Source of the DNA: Splendidivirga corallicola
Lineage (GTDB): Bacteria > Bacteroidota > Bacteroidia > Cytophagales > Cyclobacteriaceae
Reading direction: 5' to 3'
Assembly (NCBI GenBank): GCA_030442035.1
Contig: JAUJEA010000004.1
Coordinates: 372,001 to 436,000 of the forward strand
Length of the DNA: 64,000 nt
Shown: positions 36,221 to 45,178 of the stretch, one piece after another
Layout: each line of letters opens with the position of its first letter
How positions within the stretch are numbered: position 1 is the stretch's first letter
Translations under genes and position numbers: made by a program
Notes under the pieces: model-generated
Databases searched by the model: none
Told to the model about the DNA's origin: nothing
Seen by the model: only the letters and a program-made list of their open reading frames with translations

Positions 36221-36946
36221 ATGAATAGAATTCAAAATTCCCGCAGGAATACTAAGAATCTCAACAGGTTTTTGATCCTAGTATTCATACTGATTGAAGT
36301 GATTTTGCTGTTCGTGCTGGTTACAGCATTCTATGATTATTTCCATGATAGATATAGCACAGCTAGGACGAATGATGGAAGTATATACAACCTGGCTTCG
36401 ACAGCATTGATCATCATTTGGATCGGCATTCTTGTGGGATTTTATGGTTGGGCTATTTATTTCTATAATATTAATCTTGGATTGACCAATGAAGATTGGG
36501 CTGAGATCAGAGCCAAGGAGAAAGATGAATTCTCCTTCAGGATCAGAACAGAGAATCCAAATAAAGACGAGACACTTGGGCTTCCGAAAGGTACCATTCG
36601 TGCCTCCTTATCTCTTTCATTGGTCGTGGGAGCCCTGGCAATGGTAATATCCTCACTGGATAAGGACAGTAGTTTAGAGGCAAATCAACTTTTTGTGGAC
36701 AACCTGGAATTCTTTAAAACGGCTTTTTTAATGATGATAGCCTTTTATTTTGGCAATAAGTCACTTGAGTATTTGAGAGGAAAGGATCCCAAACCAGATG
36801 AGCATGCGCCGGATGGTTTGGAACCCGATGTTGAACCACCCTCGGAAGATACTCCGGAAGCACCAGAAGCTGACACACCAGCCATTGATGATTCCAATCT
36901 GGAACAACCTGGTGAGGAGACAGACGAAAATGGAGCTGTAGGCTAA
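36221..36946 (+). CDS. hypothetical membrane protein with acidic tail
   Basis: A 241-residue protein starting two bases after the DUF5675 stop. Four membrane segments can be drawn (about 17-40, 60-85, 125-146 and 162-182). The third begins with LGLPKGTIRASLSLSLVVGA. The last 50 residues are Pro/Glu/Asp-rich and probably unstructured. I do not recognise a family. Tight spacing with its neighbours suggests a shared operon. Confidence 0.75.
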   Translation: MNRIQNSRRNTKNLNRFLILVFILIEVILLFVLVTAFYDYFHDRYSTARTNDGSIYNLASTALIIIWIGILVGFYGWAIYFYNINLGLTNEDWAEIRAKEKDEFSFRIRTENPNKDETLGLPKGTIRASLSLSLVVGALAMVISSLDKDSSLEANQLFVDNLEFFKTAFLMMIAFYFGNKSLEYLRGKDPKPDEHAPDGLEPDVEPPSEDTPEAPEADTPAIDDSNLEQPGEETDENGAVG

Positions 36947-36956
36947 TCTGATCAAA

Positions 36957-37565
36957 TTGAAAAAGTTTCTTTACATATCATTTATCATCTTCTTTTGTCT
37001 TTCCTGCAAAGAGAAAAAAAGACATTTTGTTATCAGTAAGATACAAAGTGCGGCAAAACTTGCCACAACCGAAACAATCATTGATAAAGTGGTTGTCGGA
37101 GCAAAAGAGAAGCGTTTACTGGGACTTGTACGGATCAGTGAAGCAAATTTTGTGGCACATAGTCAGGCAACGGTCAAAACCGGGATTGATATGACCAAGC
37201 TTAAGAAGGAAGATGTTGTCATTGAAGGAGCACAAATCACTTTAAAACTACCGGCCATAGAAGTGCTCAATTTTTCATACCCATTCAACAAGTTTGATGT
37301 GGATTGGGACATCACCCATAATGCCTTCTTGAACAAGTTTGATGTGGTCGATTATGAAGAATTTTTCCGTAAGGCAGAATTGGATATTAGAGAGAACCTT
37401 CAATATACCGGTATTGTTGAGGAAACAGAAAATAAAACGCGCAGACTCATGGTCGGGATGCTGAAGAATCTGGGCTATGAGGAAATATATATTGAATTTG
37501 AACCTGTTGACAGGTTGTTTCAGCCTGTTAACTTAGAAGGAGAAAAAGAAGATGTTTCTGAGTAA
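36957..37565 (+). CDS. DUF4230-like lipoprotein
   Basis: A 202-residue protein starting at TTG (36957). The N-terminus MKKFLYISFIIFFCLSCKEK is a lipoprotein signal with Cys at residue 17 as the likely lipid anchor, which fixes the TTG as start. The mature part resembles DUF4230, with the phrase VEGAQITLKLPAIEVLNFSYP rendered in two blocks near residues 85-105. The end overlaps the next gene by 14 bases. Function unknown. Confidence 0.72.
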   Translation: MKKFLYISFIIFFCLSCKEKKRHFVISKIQSAAKLATTETIIDKVVVGAKEKRLLGLVRISEANFVAHSQATVKTGIDMTKLKKEDVVIEGAQITLKLPAIEVLNFSYPFNKFDVDWDITHNAFLNKFDVVDYEEFFRKAELDIRENLQYTGIVEETENKTRRLMVGMLKNLGYEEIYIEFEPVDRLFQPVNLEGEKEDVSE

Positions 37566-39114
37566 ATTGACAAGCAGTGTTTCTTTTCTTTTTCAAGCCA
37601 TTGTGGTAGTGGCGGGGGTTCTTGTTTTTAGCTATTTCGATCCTTTTAACTTGCTTGCTCCATCTAAACTTACTTTGAAGGATACACCGGTCAGTGTCAA
37701 GAGTATTAAGGAAATCGGACAACTGATCACCGCAGAGTATTACGGAGAGGTGGTTTCTTCCTTGAAAGAATCCATTAAGGATCGGCAGGATACTAATTTG
37801 AATGTATTTAAAAGGGATGTATTTGATTTAAATGAAGACTTCATTGGAGCGATCTCAGATTTACATGAAGACCTTAAAGATGGAGAGATAAAACGTAGGC
37901 ATATTTATAAACATTTTACGGAAGACTATCCTGACATTCGACAAAATAGTCTGTATGATCAATACCTGAATTTTATATTTCGTAGAATAAAGGGAAGAAA
38001 TTTCAAAGAAAATCATTTTAACGACAGACTGAGCGAAAGAAAGGAAGAGAATCTGGTTACTGATTTGGTCAGGGATACTGCCAAAATAGTGTCCTATAGA
38101 GATACCACAAATTTTCAATCCCTTTTCTCCATATTCAATGCGATTCAGCAGAAGAAAGACAAGAAGGAATTCAAAAGAAGCCAGCTGGTTTTGCTTGGAA
38201 GGGGTTGGGTAAAAGCAGGTTTTGATTTCGGAACGTTTGATGAAAACAATTTTCGATATGATGCAGATAGACAAAGGATATATTTTATCGGACTCAAACC
38301 TCAGATCCTGTCGGCCGACATCAATCCCTGGTTTATTCCTGAAAAAGGAGTGGAGGGTTTTGAATTCTTAGTGGTCAGAAGAAGAGCACAGCGAGATTAT
38401 AAAGTATTGCAAGAAGTCAAGCAAGCATGCCTTGATAAATTGATCAGACAAGCTTATGAAAGGGATATTTTTCTGAAAGCCACTGAGAACGCCAGGGAAA
38501 ATTTGATCAATTTCTTTTCATTAATCATGGATGACGAGATTGATAACGTGATCTTTTATGATAACATTTTTGATTATACGCTGGATATTATTGGAGAGGA
38601 TAGTGTGATAAATGGGGAGGAACTGATCATGATTGATAGGGTCATGAGTTTGGATAAGGATCCAAATGATCATATTGAGGACCTTGCTCCAAAAAAAATA
38701 CTATTCATGGATTCAATAAGACAATATCCGGTGCAGATGCTTGATACCGTACTCTTCGATATCAATCCATTTCTTTCTATGGCCTACAGAATCGGACAAG
38801 ATGAAACATTTGGCGATAATGATGTTGTGATACTTAATCAATACAAACTTAAATATCTTTGCTCTGGTAAATTTGATACGGTATGGTATGGAGAGGAGGT
38901 TGATTCGGATAGCATCAAGGATCTTAAACAAAGTGATTTTGAGCAAAGCTTCCGGCTGTTTGAAAGTAAAATAGATGAAGTACTTTCAGATACTACCAGT
39001 ATTTTGAAAAGCGATTCTGCAAACTTCTATAATCACTTAGAACCACATTCCATCTTGGATTCGGCAGACTGCAATAGGCTTAAGGAAGAACTTGAAAACG
39101 CCTTGGTACAATAG
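37552..39114 (+). CDS. large DUF4230-like membrane-anchored protein
   Basis: A 520-residue protein with one N-terminal membrane segment (about 13-31) and a long outer region. The segment VKSIKEIGQLITAEYYGEVV (49-68) resembles the start of DUF4230 domains, and the central block ILLGRGWVKAGFDFG-like sequence (VLLGRGWVKAGFDFG near 210-224) supports a link with the upstream lipoprotein. The rest is unassigned and helical. It overlaps the preceding gene by 14 bases, so the two are probably translated together and act on the same surface. Confidence 0.65.
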   Translation: MFLSKLTSSVSFLFQAIVVVAGVLVFSYFDPFNLLAPSKLTLKDTPVSVKSIKEIGQLITAEYYGEVVSSLKESIKDRQDTNLNVFKRDVFDLNEDFIGAISDLHEDLKDGEIKRRHIYKHFTEDYPDIRQNSLYDQYLNFIFRRIKGRNFKENHFNDRLSERKEENLVTDLVRDTAKIVSYRDTTNFQSLFSIFNAIQQKKDKKEFKRSQLVLLGRGWVKAGFDFGTFDENNFRYDADRQRIYFIGLKPQILSADINPWFIPEKGVEGFEFLVVRRRAQRDYKVLQEVKQACLDKLIRQAYERDIFLKATENARENLINFFSLIMDDEIDNVIFYDNIFDYTLDIIGEDSVINGEELIMIDRVMSLDKDPNDHIEDLAPKKILFMDSIRQYPVQMLDTVLFDINPFLSMAYRIGQDETFGDNDVVILNQYKLKYLCSGKFDTVWYGEEVDSDSIKDLKQSDFEQSFRLFESKIDEVLSDTTSILKSDSANFYNHLEPHSILDSADCNRLKEELENALVQ

Positions 39115-39171
39115 CCTGATTGCAATCTCCCAATGAGAAAATCTATTTCATTGCTGGGTACATTCAGCCCT

Positions 39172-40284
39172 TTATTCAAGCGTAAACTTCGGTAATTTCA
39201 TAATGTGACCGCCGTTCATAGCGGAATCATGTGCCAGGATGCCGACACAGGTGATATTGGCAGATTGCCTGGCATTAGGATAAGCCGTCTTACCGGTAAT
39301 CAACGAATTCACAAAGGCGTGTGCTAAATGTGGATGAGAACCTCCATGTCCCGCCCCCTGGATAAAGGACAAATGTTGATTATCGTCCGAGTCATATACA
39401 CCTGCTTGTGTAAATACCTGGATCTCTTTAGGTAATAAATGAGCGTAATCCGGTACCGTTACCCTTTCCGGTGATTCTCCGGTATGTAGAACCGGATCTT
39501 CTCCTTCAATTAATGACCACTCAAATGATTTCTTGGAACCATAGACATCAAAACTCTCCCGGTATTGCCGGGCTGTGTTGAACAGCGATCTTGTGATTTC
39601 GGCCGATAGATCGGAATTCCTGTATTTTATGTGGCAGCTTTCAATGGCAAAAGGAGAGCCATATTTTGATATTAATGCTTCATCAATCGTACCCGATCCA
39701 AAACACGATACATAATCTGCTTCAGCCTGTGTCAGCGCCAATATTGGTCCGACACAATGTGTGGCATAATACATAGGAGGCAACCCTTCCCAATAACCAG
39801 GCCAGCCAGCCATTTCCTGCTGATGTGAAGCTCTAAGGAATTGAATTTTTCCCAATTCACCTTTATTGTAAAGCTCCTGAACAAATAAGAACTCCCGGCT
39901 GTAGACCACGGTTTCCATCATCATATAAGTTAAGCCAGTTGAAGCAACCAGTTCTACAATCTCATGGCACTCTTCAACCGTTGTCGCCATAGGCACGGTA
40001 CAAGCCACATGTTTTCCGGCTTTGAGTGCTGCAATGGTTTGTTCTCCATGGTTGGGAATAGGAGAGTTGATATGAACGGCATCAACATTCGGATCTTTAA
40101 GAAGCTCTTGATAGTTATTGTATCTTGTTTTCACTCCGAAAGCGTTACCGACCTCATCCAATTTTGATTGGGTCCTCTGACAGATAGCGTACATATTAGC
40201 GTTCGGATGCTTTTGATATATCGGGATAAACTCGGCACCGAAACCAAGTCCTACGATGGCAATGTTTATTTTCTTATCATCCAT
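39172..40284 (-). CDS. Gfo/Idh/MocA-family oxidoreductase
   Basis: NAD(P)-dependent sugar or inositol dehydrogenase-like enzyme, 370 residues. The Rossmann start is INIAIVGLGFGAEFIPIY (residues 6-23), and the family EKP-like motif appears as GKHVACTVPMATT near 88-100. There the usual EKP is replaced by CTVP, so the typical catalytic Lys is missing. It has no signal peptide. It lies 34 bases downstream of the large ThuA protein gene and is probably co-transcribed with it. The missing Lys makes the exact activity uncertain. Confidence 0.85.
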   Translation of the reverse strand: MDDKKINIAIVGLGFGAEFIPIYQKHPNANMYAICQRTQSKLDEVGNAFGVKTRYNNYQELLKDPNVDAVHINSPIPNHGEQTIAALKAGKHVACTVPMATTVEECHEIVELVASTGLTYMMMETVVYSREFLFVQELYNKGELGKIQFLRASHQQEMAGWPGYWEGLPPMYYATHCVGPILALTQAEADYVSCFGSGTIDEALISKYGSPFAIESCHIKYRNSDLSAEITRSLFNTARQYRESFDVYGSKKSFEWSLIEGEDPVLHTGESPERVTVPDYAHLLPKEIQVFTQAGVYDSDDNQHLSFIQGAGHGGSHPHLAHAFVNSLITGKTAYPNARQSANITCVGILAHDSAMNGGHIMKLPKFTLE

Positions 40285-40318
40285 AAAATAGCAATATAAT
40301 TTTTGATGTATCTTCTTA

Positions 40319-43300
40319 TTATTGTGCTTTGCCAGCGGTAACTCTCATAATACCATTCATCACGCTCCAATGTCCGGGGAAAGTGCAGACAAAAGGATAG
40401 TCACCAACCTTATTGGGTGCTATGAACCTAAGCACCACCTCTGAATCAGGATCAACCAACGTTGTGGCATGAAGCACTTCAGGCAGATCAGGAATATAAT
40501 TTTTCTCGGCGCCATCTTTATCTGCAGCTAATTTATCGGCAGCAACTCCAACAGTTTCTAAACTTCCTTGTGACAGGATCAATAGATTATGTTGCATGAA
40601 ATCATTATTTAAAAACCTTATTTCCACAGCTTCTCCAGCTTCCACATTAAATGAAGTGATATCAAACTTCATTTCATTGACGATGGTTTTGATATGAATG
40701 ACTTTGGCATTATCAGGCCAGTCAGCTACATAATCAGAACCGTCTGCATTGGAATCATCCATATAATAATTCTTTAAGAATACCTTTGCAATGGTATTTT
40801 GCTGATTGAATATCGGTTTTGAGGAATTTCCTTTTAATGTCTCAATTTGATAATGCCAATTACCTGCCAGCGCTATGGTTTGTTTTTCGATAGTTAACCT
40901 GACTTCTTCCGGTTTTGCAGATAATCCACCATACCCTCCGGTATCAATGACTTTAATGGCTATCACATTCTTACCCGTTTTTAAAATACCTTTGGGTACT
41001 TTGTATTTTCTGAACAGGCCAGGTTGCCTTTCATGACCTCCAATCCTGACCTCATTGACCCATGTTTCATCGGAATCATCAATGGGCCCCAGATGCAACA
41101 TGGCTGGTTGGTCTTGTGATGAAGAAGAAAGTGTCACTTCTTTTCTAAACCAGATGGTACCATCTACATCACCAATATCTGTGGTTTCCCAGAATCCCGG
41201 AATTTTAACAGATTCCCAATCCGATATATCCAAATCAAATTTCCATGGGTCCTGAGGTTTGGTTTTCAGACCTTGTTTAATTTCTTCAATCAGTTTCGCA
41301 TCCGAATCTTGTATAGCGTGAATAAATCCGGTTTTATGTTTGATGGCCGCAATGTAAATCGCCTGCGATAACCATTCGTCTGTTGCAACCTCTTTCTTCA
41401 AACTTAGTTCATAGAGTAACTGACCGATCTCTTTAGATGCTGGCAATTCAGATACTGCGAGGATAGCAGTTAATTGTGTATTTTTATTTGGGTCATTTAA
41501 AATTCCTGCTTCTATCACTGTTTTAACAGACTTATCTGTTTTCGGCAGGACTTGCGCTGCAGTCTTTCTTACACCTGGAGAAGGATGATTTAAAGCTGTT
41601 GCAATCATTGCAGAAATATCTTCCTGCATCTGGTCAGTCAGTATTCCCAGGCCATGCAATGCCCACAAGGCATGTATGGCACCGGCATTGATACCAATGT
41701 CATCAACCGATTTGTCCTGGATTAAATTCAACAGATCAGGTACAACATCTATGTTCTTTCTTTCGACCAAAAGACGTTGAGCAGTAAGTCTCCAAAATAA
41801 ATTGTCGTTCCTAAGTGCTTCAACCAAGCTCTCAGCATCATTTTTAGAAAGAGAAATGGGTTTGTAAGACTTGGCTCCTTTATATGCTAATCTATATATT
41901 CTACCGTGTTGGCGGTCTCTCAGCGGATTAATATGGGCGTTTCCGTCACCATTTTCAAAGCCCGGGGGCGTTGGATTATGTTGAATGATGAAATTATACC
42001 AATCAGCGATCCATACAGCACCATCCGGTCCCACTTCCGCATGTACCGGGCCAAACCAGTTATCATTGCTGGCTATAAGGTTCCAACCGTCTTTTTCTTT
42101 GAATCCTGAACCATTCTCTTCCAGGATTGCATGATGAACCAGCCTGCCTGTTGGCTCACAGACTAAGGCGACCTTGTTCCAATAATTTTCCGGAAAACTT
42201 CGGGCAGTGTACAAATTATGCCCCGAGGCTGCCGTAAATCCACCAAAAACATCTACCTGTCGCATCTCTTGGGTAATAGGATGCAATGCATAATGTCCGT
42301 CGATCTTTTTGCTTCCATTATCAGGCAATCCTTTAATGTCCCTTAAGTAACGGTTATCAATACCCAGGAATACACTGTGTGTATTGTTTGCTGTGGAAGC
42401 AAATACATTGAAATCTTCGGAAAAGCCAAGCCCCCAGGTATTATTGCTGGTTTTACTTACTTGTTGCAGATTTGAACCATCAGGATTGAATGTGAAAATA
42501 CCTTGCCTAAAACTAGTAGGAACTCCGCCAACTTCACCCTGGTAACCAGAATAACCAACGGTACCCCAGATTTTATTGTCAAACCCATATTTCAAATTAG
42601 AGGGACCAGCATGTGTATCGAACGTACCCCAACCTGTCATGATGACTTCCCTGTGATCGGCTCTGTCATCACCATCCGTATCTTTCAGGAAAAGAAAGTG
42701 AGGGGCTTGAGAAACAATGATACCTCCATTGACAAATACCATACTTGTAGGTATGTTCAGGTTCTCAGCAAAAATTGTAAATTTATCCGCTTTGCCATCG
42801 TTGTCAGTATCCTCACAGATCTTGATCCTGTCGTCACCTATTCCATCCTCCTTACGAACGGTATTGGGGTAATCCACAGTTTCAATCACCCAAAGCCGTC
42901 CTCTTTCATCCCAGTTCATGGCAATAGGATTGATGATATCCGGTTCGGAGGCGAATAAGCTTAACTCAAAGCCCGGAGGTATTTGTGTGAGCCGCATTGA
43001 TTCTTCGGCAGACAAAGCCGATTGTAGTTTTGGTGGTGGCTCTCTTTTTTCATAGTTGGGGATTTTTGCCTGGGTATAGATGGGCTCAGGAAAATTAACG
43101 CCCGTTAGTTTTTCAGTCGCTTTATCACCAACTGCCCAGAGAATACCTTGCAGCAATAAATTATGAAAACCCTTGTTCGACCATGTCAACTCATTGTGTC
43201 CGTAGGCGGTATAAAATACCCTTCCTTTTTCTTGCGTATTGATCCATGTCCATGGCTCTTTGTGTTCCCCTTCAATTCTTTCCATTAATACTATATTGGC

Positions 43301-43870
43301 AGGATTCAATTGATGATGAACATAGGTTTCATCCCAGGTTTCAAATTCTGTGAGGTCCTCTATCATTTCTTTTCCGGAAGCGGTAAGCCTGGCTGTGAAT
43401 GTCCCTTCACCATGTTCCTTAAATTGACCTCCAACCAGGTCTACATAGGACTTAGAATTCCTGAAGCAATGAGAGGCGCAGTGAATGGCAATCAAGCCCT
43501 TACCATCACGGACATAATTAAGTAAGGCTTTTTCCTGTACCGGTGTGATTTCGTCATGATTCGCATATATGGCAAGGCCATCATATTTTGCCAGATTTTC
43601 TTGGTTCAGGTCATCAGGGTTAGCAGTATAAGTGAAATGTATGCCATGTTTTACCAGTGCGGAAGCCAGCATAGGCATATATTTTTCAGAATCGTGATGT
43701 TTGCTGTCGTGACCCAAAAATAATATTTGGATGTATTCACTTTCATAAATTGAATCACCCGGATTCGATGAACATGCTAAAAGACCCAATGTTAGGAGAT
43801 AGATAATTGAGTACGGAAAGGTCTTGGTTGTACTTTTTTTGACGGAATTAGGGTCAACCGGATTCATCAC
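40319..43870 (-). CDS. multidomain ThuA / PVC-type dehydrogenase / HEAT / cupredoxin lipoprotein
   Basis: A 1183-residue secreted protein. The signal ends in a lipobox (GLLACSS, Cys near 33). Domains in order: a ThuA-like domain (about 47-245, IQILFLGHDSKHHDSEKYM); a beta-propeller of the PVC-type membrane-bound dehydrogenase group (about 295-680, PPGFELSLFASEPDIINPIA); HEAT-like repeats (about 690-870); a jelly-roll carbohydrate-binding-like segment (about 900-1030); and a C-terminal cupredoxin with copper ligands in MQHNL and CTFPGHW. There is no CXXCH haem motif, so the cupredoxin may be the electron acceptor. A role in periplasmic sugar oxidation is inferred. Confidence 0.88.
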   Translation of the reverse strand: MMNPVDPNSVKKSTTKTFPYSIIYLLTLGLLACSSNPGDSIYESEYIQILFLGHDSKHHDSEKYMPMLASALVKHGIHFTYTANPDDLNQENLAKYDGLAIYANHDEITPVQEKALLNYVRDGKGLIAIHCASHCFRNSKSYVDLVGGQFKEHGEGTFTARLTASGKEMIEDLTEFETWDETYVHHQLNPANIVLMERIEGEHKEPWTWINTQEKGRVFYTAYGHNELTWSNKGFHNLLLQGILWAVGDKATEKLTGVNFPEPIYTQAKIPNYEKREPPPKLQSALSAEESMRLTQIPPGFELSLFASEPDIINPIAMNWDERGRLWVIETVDYPNTVRKEDGIGDDRIKICEDTDNDGKADKFTIFAENLNIPTSMVFVNGGIIVSQAPHFLFLKDTDGDDRADHREVIMTGWGTFDTHAGPSNLKYGFDNKIWGTVGYSGYQGEVGGVPTSFRQGIFTFNPDGSNLQQVSKTSNNTWGLGFSEDFNVFASTANNTHSVFLGIDNRYLRDIKGLPDNGSKKIDGHYALHPITQEMRQVDVFGGFTAASGHNLYTARSFPENYWNKVALVCEPTGRLVHHAILEENGSGFKEKDGWNLIASNDNWFGPVHAEVGPDGAVWIADWYNFIIQHNPTPPGFENGDGNAHINPLRDRQHGRIYRLAYKGAKSYKPISLSKNDAESLVEALRNDNLFWRLTAQRLLVERKNIDVVPDLLNLIQDKSVDDIGINAGAIHALWALHGLGILTDQMQEDISAMIATALNHPSPGVRKTAAQVLPKTDKSVKTVIEAGILNDPNKNTQLTAILAVSELPASKEIGQLLYELSLKKEVATDEWLSQAIYIAAIKHKTGFIHAIQDSDAKLIEEIKQGLKTKPQDPWKFDLDISDWESVKIPGFWETTDIGDVDGTIWFRKEVTLSSSSQDQPAMLHLGPIDDSDETWVNEVRIGGHERQPGLFRKYKVPKGILKTGKNVIAIKVIDTGGYGGLSAKPEEVRLTIEKQTIALAGNWHYQIETLKGNSSKPIFNQQNTIAKVFLKNYYMDDSNADGSDYVADWPDNAKVIHIKTIVNEMKFDITSFNVEAGEAVEIRFLNNDFMQHNLLILSQGSLETVGVAADKLAADKDGAEKNYIPDLPEVLHATTLVDPDSEVVLRFIAPNKVGDYPFVCTFPGHWSVMNGIMRVTAGKAQ

Positions 43871-43883
43871 TCAGGGATTTGTG

Positions 43884-43912
43884 AAAACATACTGCAATTA
43901 GTGAAACATCAA
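43884..43912 (-). promoter_or_regulatory. possible promoter of the ThuA-PVC gene
   Basis: On the minus strand, TATGTTTT (43884-43891) fits TAnnTTTG in seven of eight positions, with TTG at 43910-43912 18 bases upstream. It lies just before the start codon region at 43870. The match is moderate. Confidence 0.35.
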
Positions 43913-44003
43913 CCTAAATATCTCTCTGTATTATTTCCAATTTTGACTGTATTATATCATAATCTATTAATTTTATTAATTATTACGTCATATTTATCAC
44001 ATA

Positions 44004-44872
44004 ATGAAAACGCCGATACAAAAAACTGCTATTCCGGATTCAAAGACTTTCCTTATTCATGAACTCACGGATCCCTATTTCGATCCTAATTGGCATTTTC
44101 ACAAGGAGTATCAACTTTTTGTAGTGCTTAAAGGGACCGGAACACGTTTTATTGGTAACAACATAAGTCATTTTGAACCGGGGGATATGGTATTCACAGG
44201 ATCTAATTTACCCCATGTATGGCGCAGTGATGAGCAGTATTTTAAAGACCCTGCCATACGGATACACGGCATCGTTGTCTACTTCTCTGAAGAATTTATG
44301 GGAAATATCTTCTTGAATAAAGAGGAAATGATCAACATAAAGGAGTTGTTCCAAAGATCGAACAGGGGCCTGGATATTAGCGGAGCAACAAAGGGTTTCG
44401 TGCTTGGAAAATGAAATGCATGCTGGAGCAACAAGGATTTGATGGTGTGCTGTCATTATTGCAAATCCTGAATGCCTTGGCCAGTTCAGAAGAGGTCAAA
44501 TACATTAACAAGGCAGGATATCTCAACACCATAACAGATTCAGATTCGGAACGTATGCGGTCCGTTCATGCCTATGTGATGAACAATTATAAAGGTACTG
44601 TTTTGTTGAAGGAAGCGGCCTCCTTAGCAAACCTTTCACCCACCTCTTTTAGCAGGTATTTTAAGGCCCATGCAAATAAAACCTTTTCAGATTTTGTGAC
44701 GGAATTGCGTATTGGTCAGGCATGCAAATTGCTTTTGGACAATGATTTTAGTATTGCGCAAATTGCTTTTGAATGTGGCTACAGGACCTTGTCCCATTTT
44801 AACCGGAAGTTTAGGGAGTTAACAGGAACAAACCCAATCAAATACAGAAAAGCCTATAGTCAGATTAGGTGA
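44004..44872 (+). pseudogene. AraC-family regulator split by a one-base deletion
   Basis: Bases 44004-44414 encode a cupin domain (PNWHFHKEYQLFVVLKGTGT) and stop in TGA; 44411-44872 encode the rest in the -1 frame, ending in an AraC DNA-binding domain (AASLANLSPTSFSRYFKA and IAQIAFECGYRTLSHFNRKF). At 44408-44411 there are four A residues; a fifth would join the halves as ...VLGKMKCMLEQ with no gap, giving a normal regulator of about 290 residues. This may be a sequencing error, a real inactivating deletion, or a frameshift site. The overlapping ATGA could also allow coupled translation of two chains. It diverges from the ThuA-PVC gene. Confidence 0.8.
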
Positions 44873-44944
44873 GTAAAGTTTTAAACTGAAACGATGATGG
44901 GTAATAAGTCTTAGAGCAATTATTGGATACAGTTGTTAGCTTTT

Positions 44945-44972
44945 AGGTATCAGGTATCAGGTTTCAGGCTAG
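44945..44972. repeat. heptamer array (AGGTATC family)
   Basis: Units AGGTATC AGGTATC AGGTTTC AGGCTAG. Read on the other strand it resembles the CCTGATA/CCTGAAA array before the MoxR gene. It lies in the gap of about 300 bases before the ABC permease, in which no other gene is supported. Confidence 0.65.
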
Positions 44973-45160
44973 AACACATCTAATGTAATCGGACCGAAAA
45001 CCATGACATAACTGTTACCGAAGAACTTTTGAGAATGGTCACATTCCCTCTTCACTTCATTTTTATTTCGATTCGGTACAACTATTTCCCGATTGAGTTC
45101 ATCTTGGTTAGTAGAAAGCAAATTTTTATTTAGCTTGAACAAGAATTCCAAAGGTCAAAA

Positions 45161-45178
45161 ACTCAAAACTCAAACAAC
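45161..45178. repeat. heptamer array (ACTCAAA) ending at a start codon
   Basis: Two copies of ACTCAAA and CAAC lead directly into the ATG at 45179. The same unit occurs at 4888-4918. Confidence 0.6.

Noticed and set aside
44969-45151. A 60-codon minus-strand open frame between the AraC remnant and the ABC permease
   Set aside because: Not recognisable, overlaps the likely promoter and leader of the permease and part of a heptamer array; coding support is too weak.
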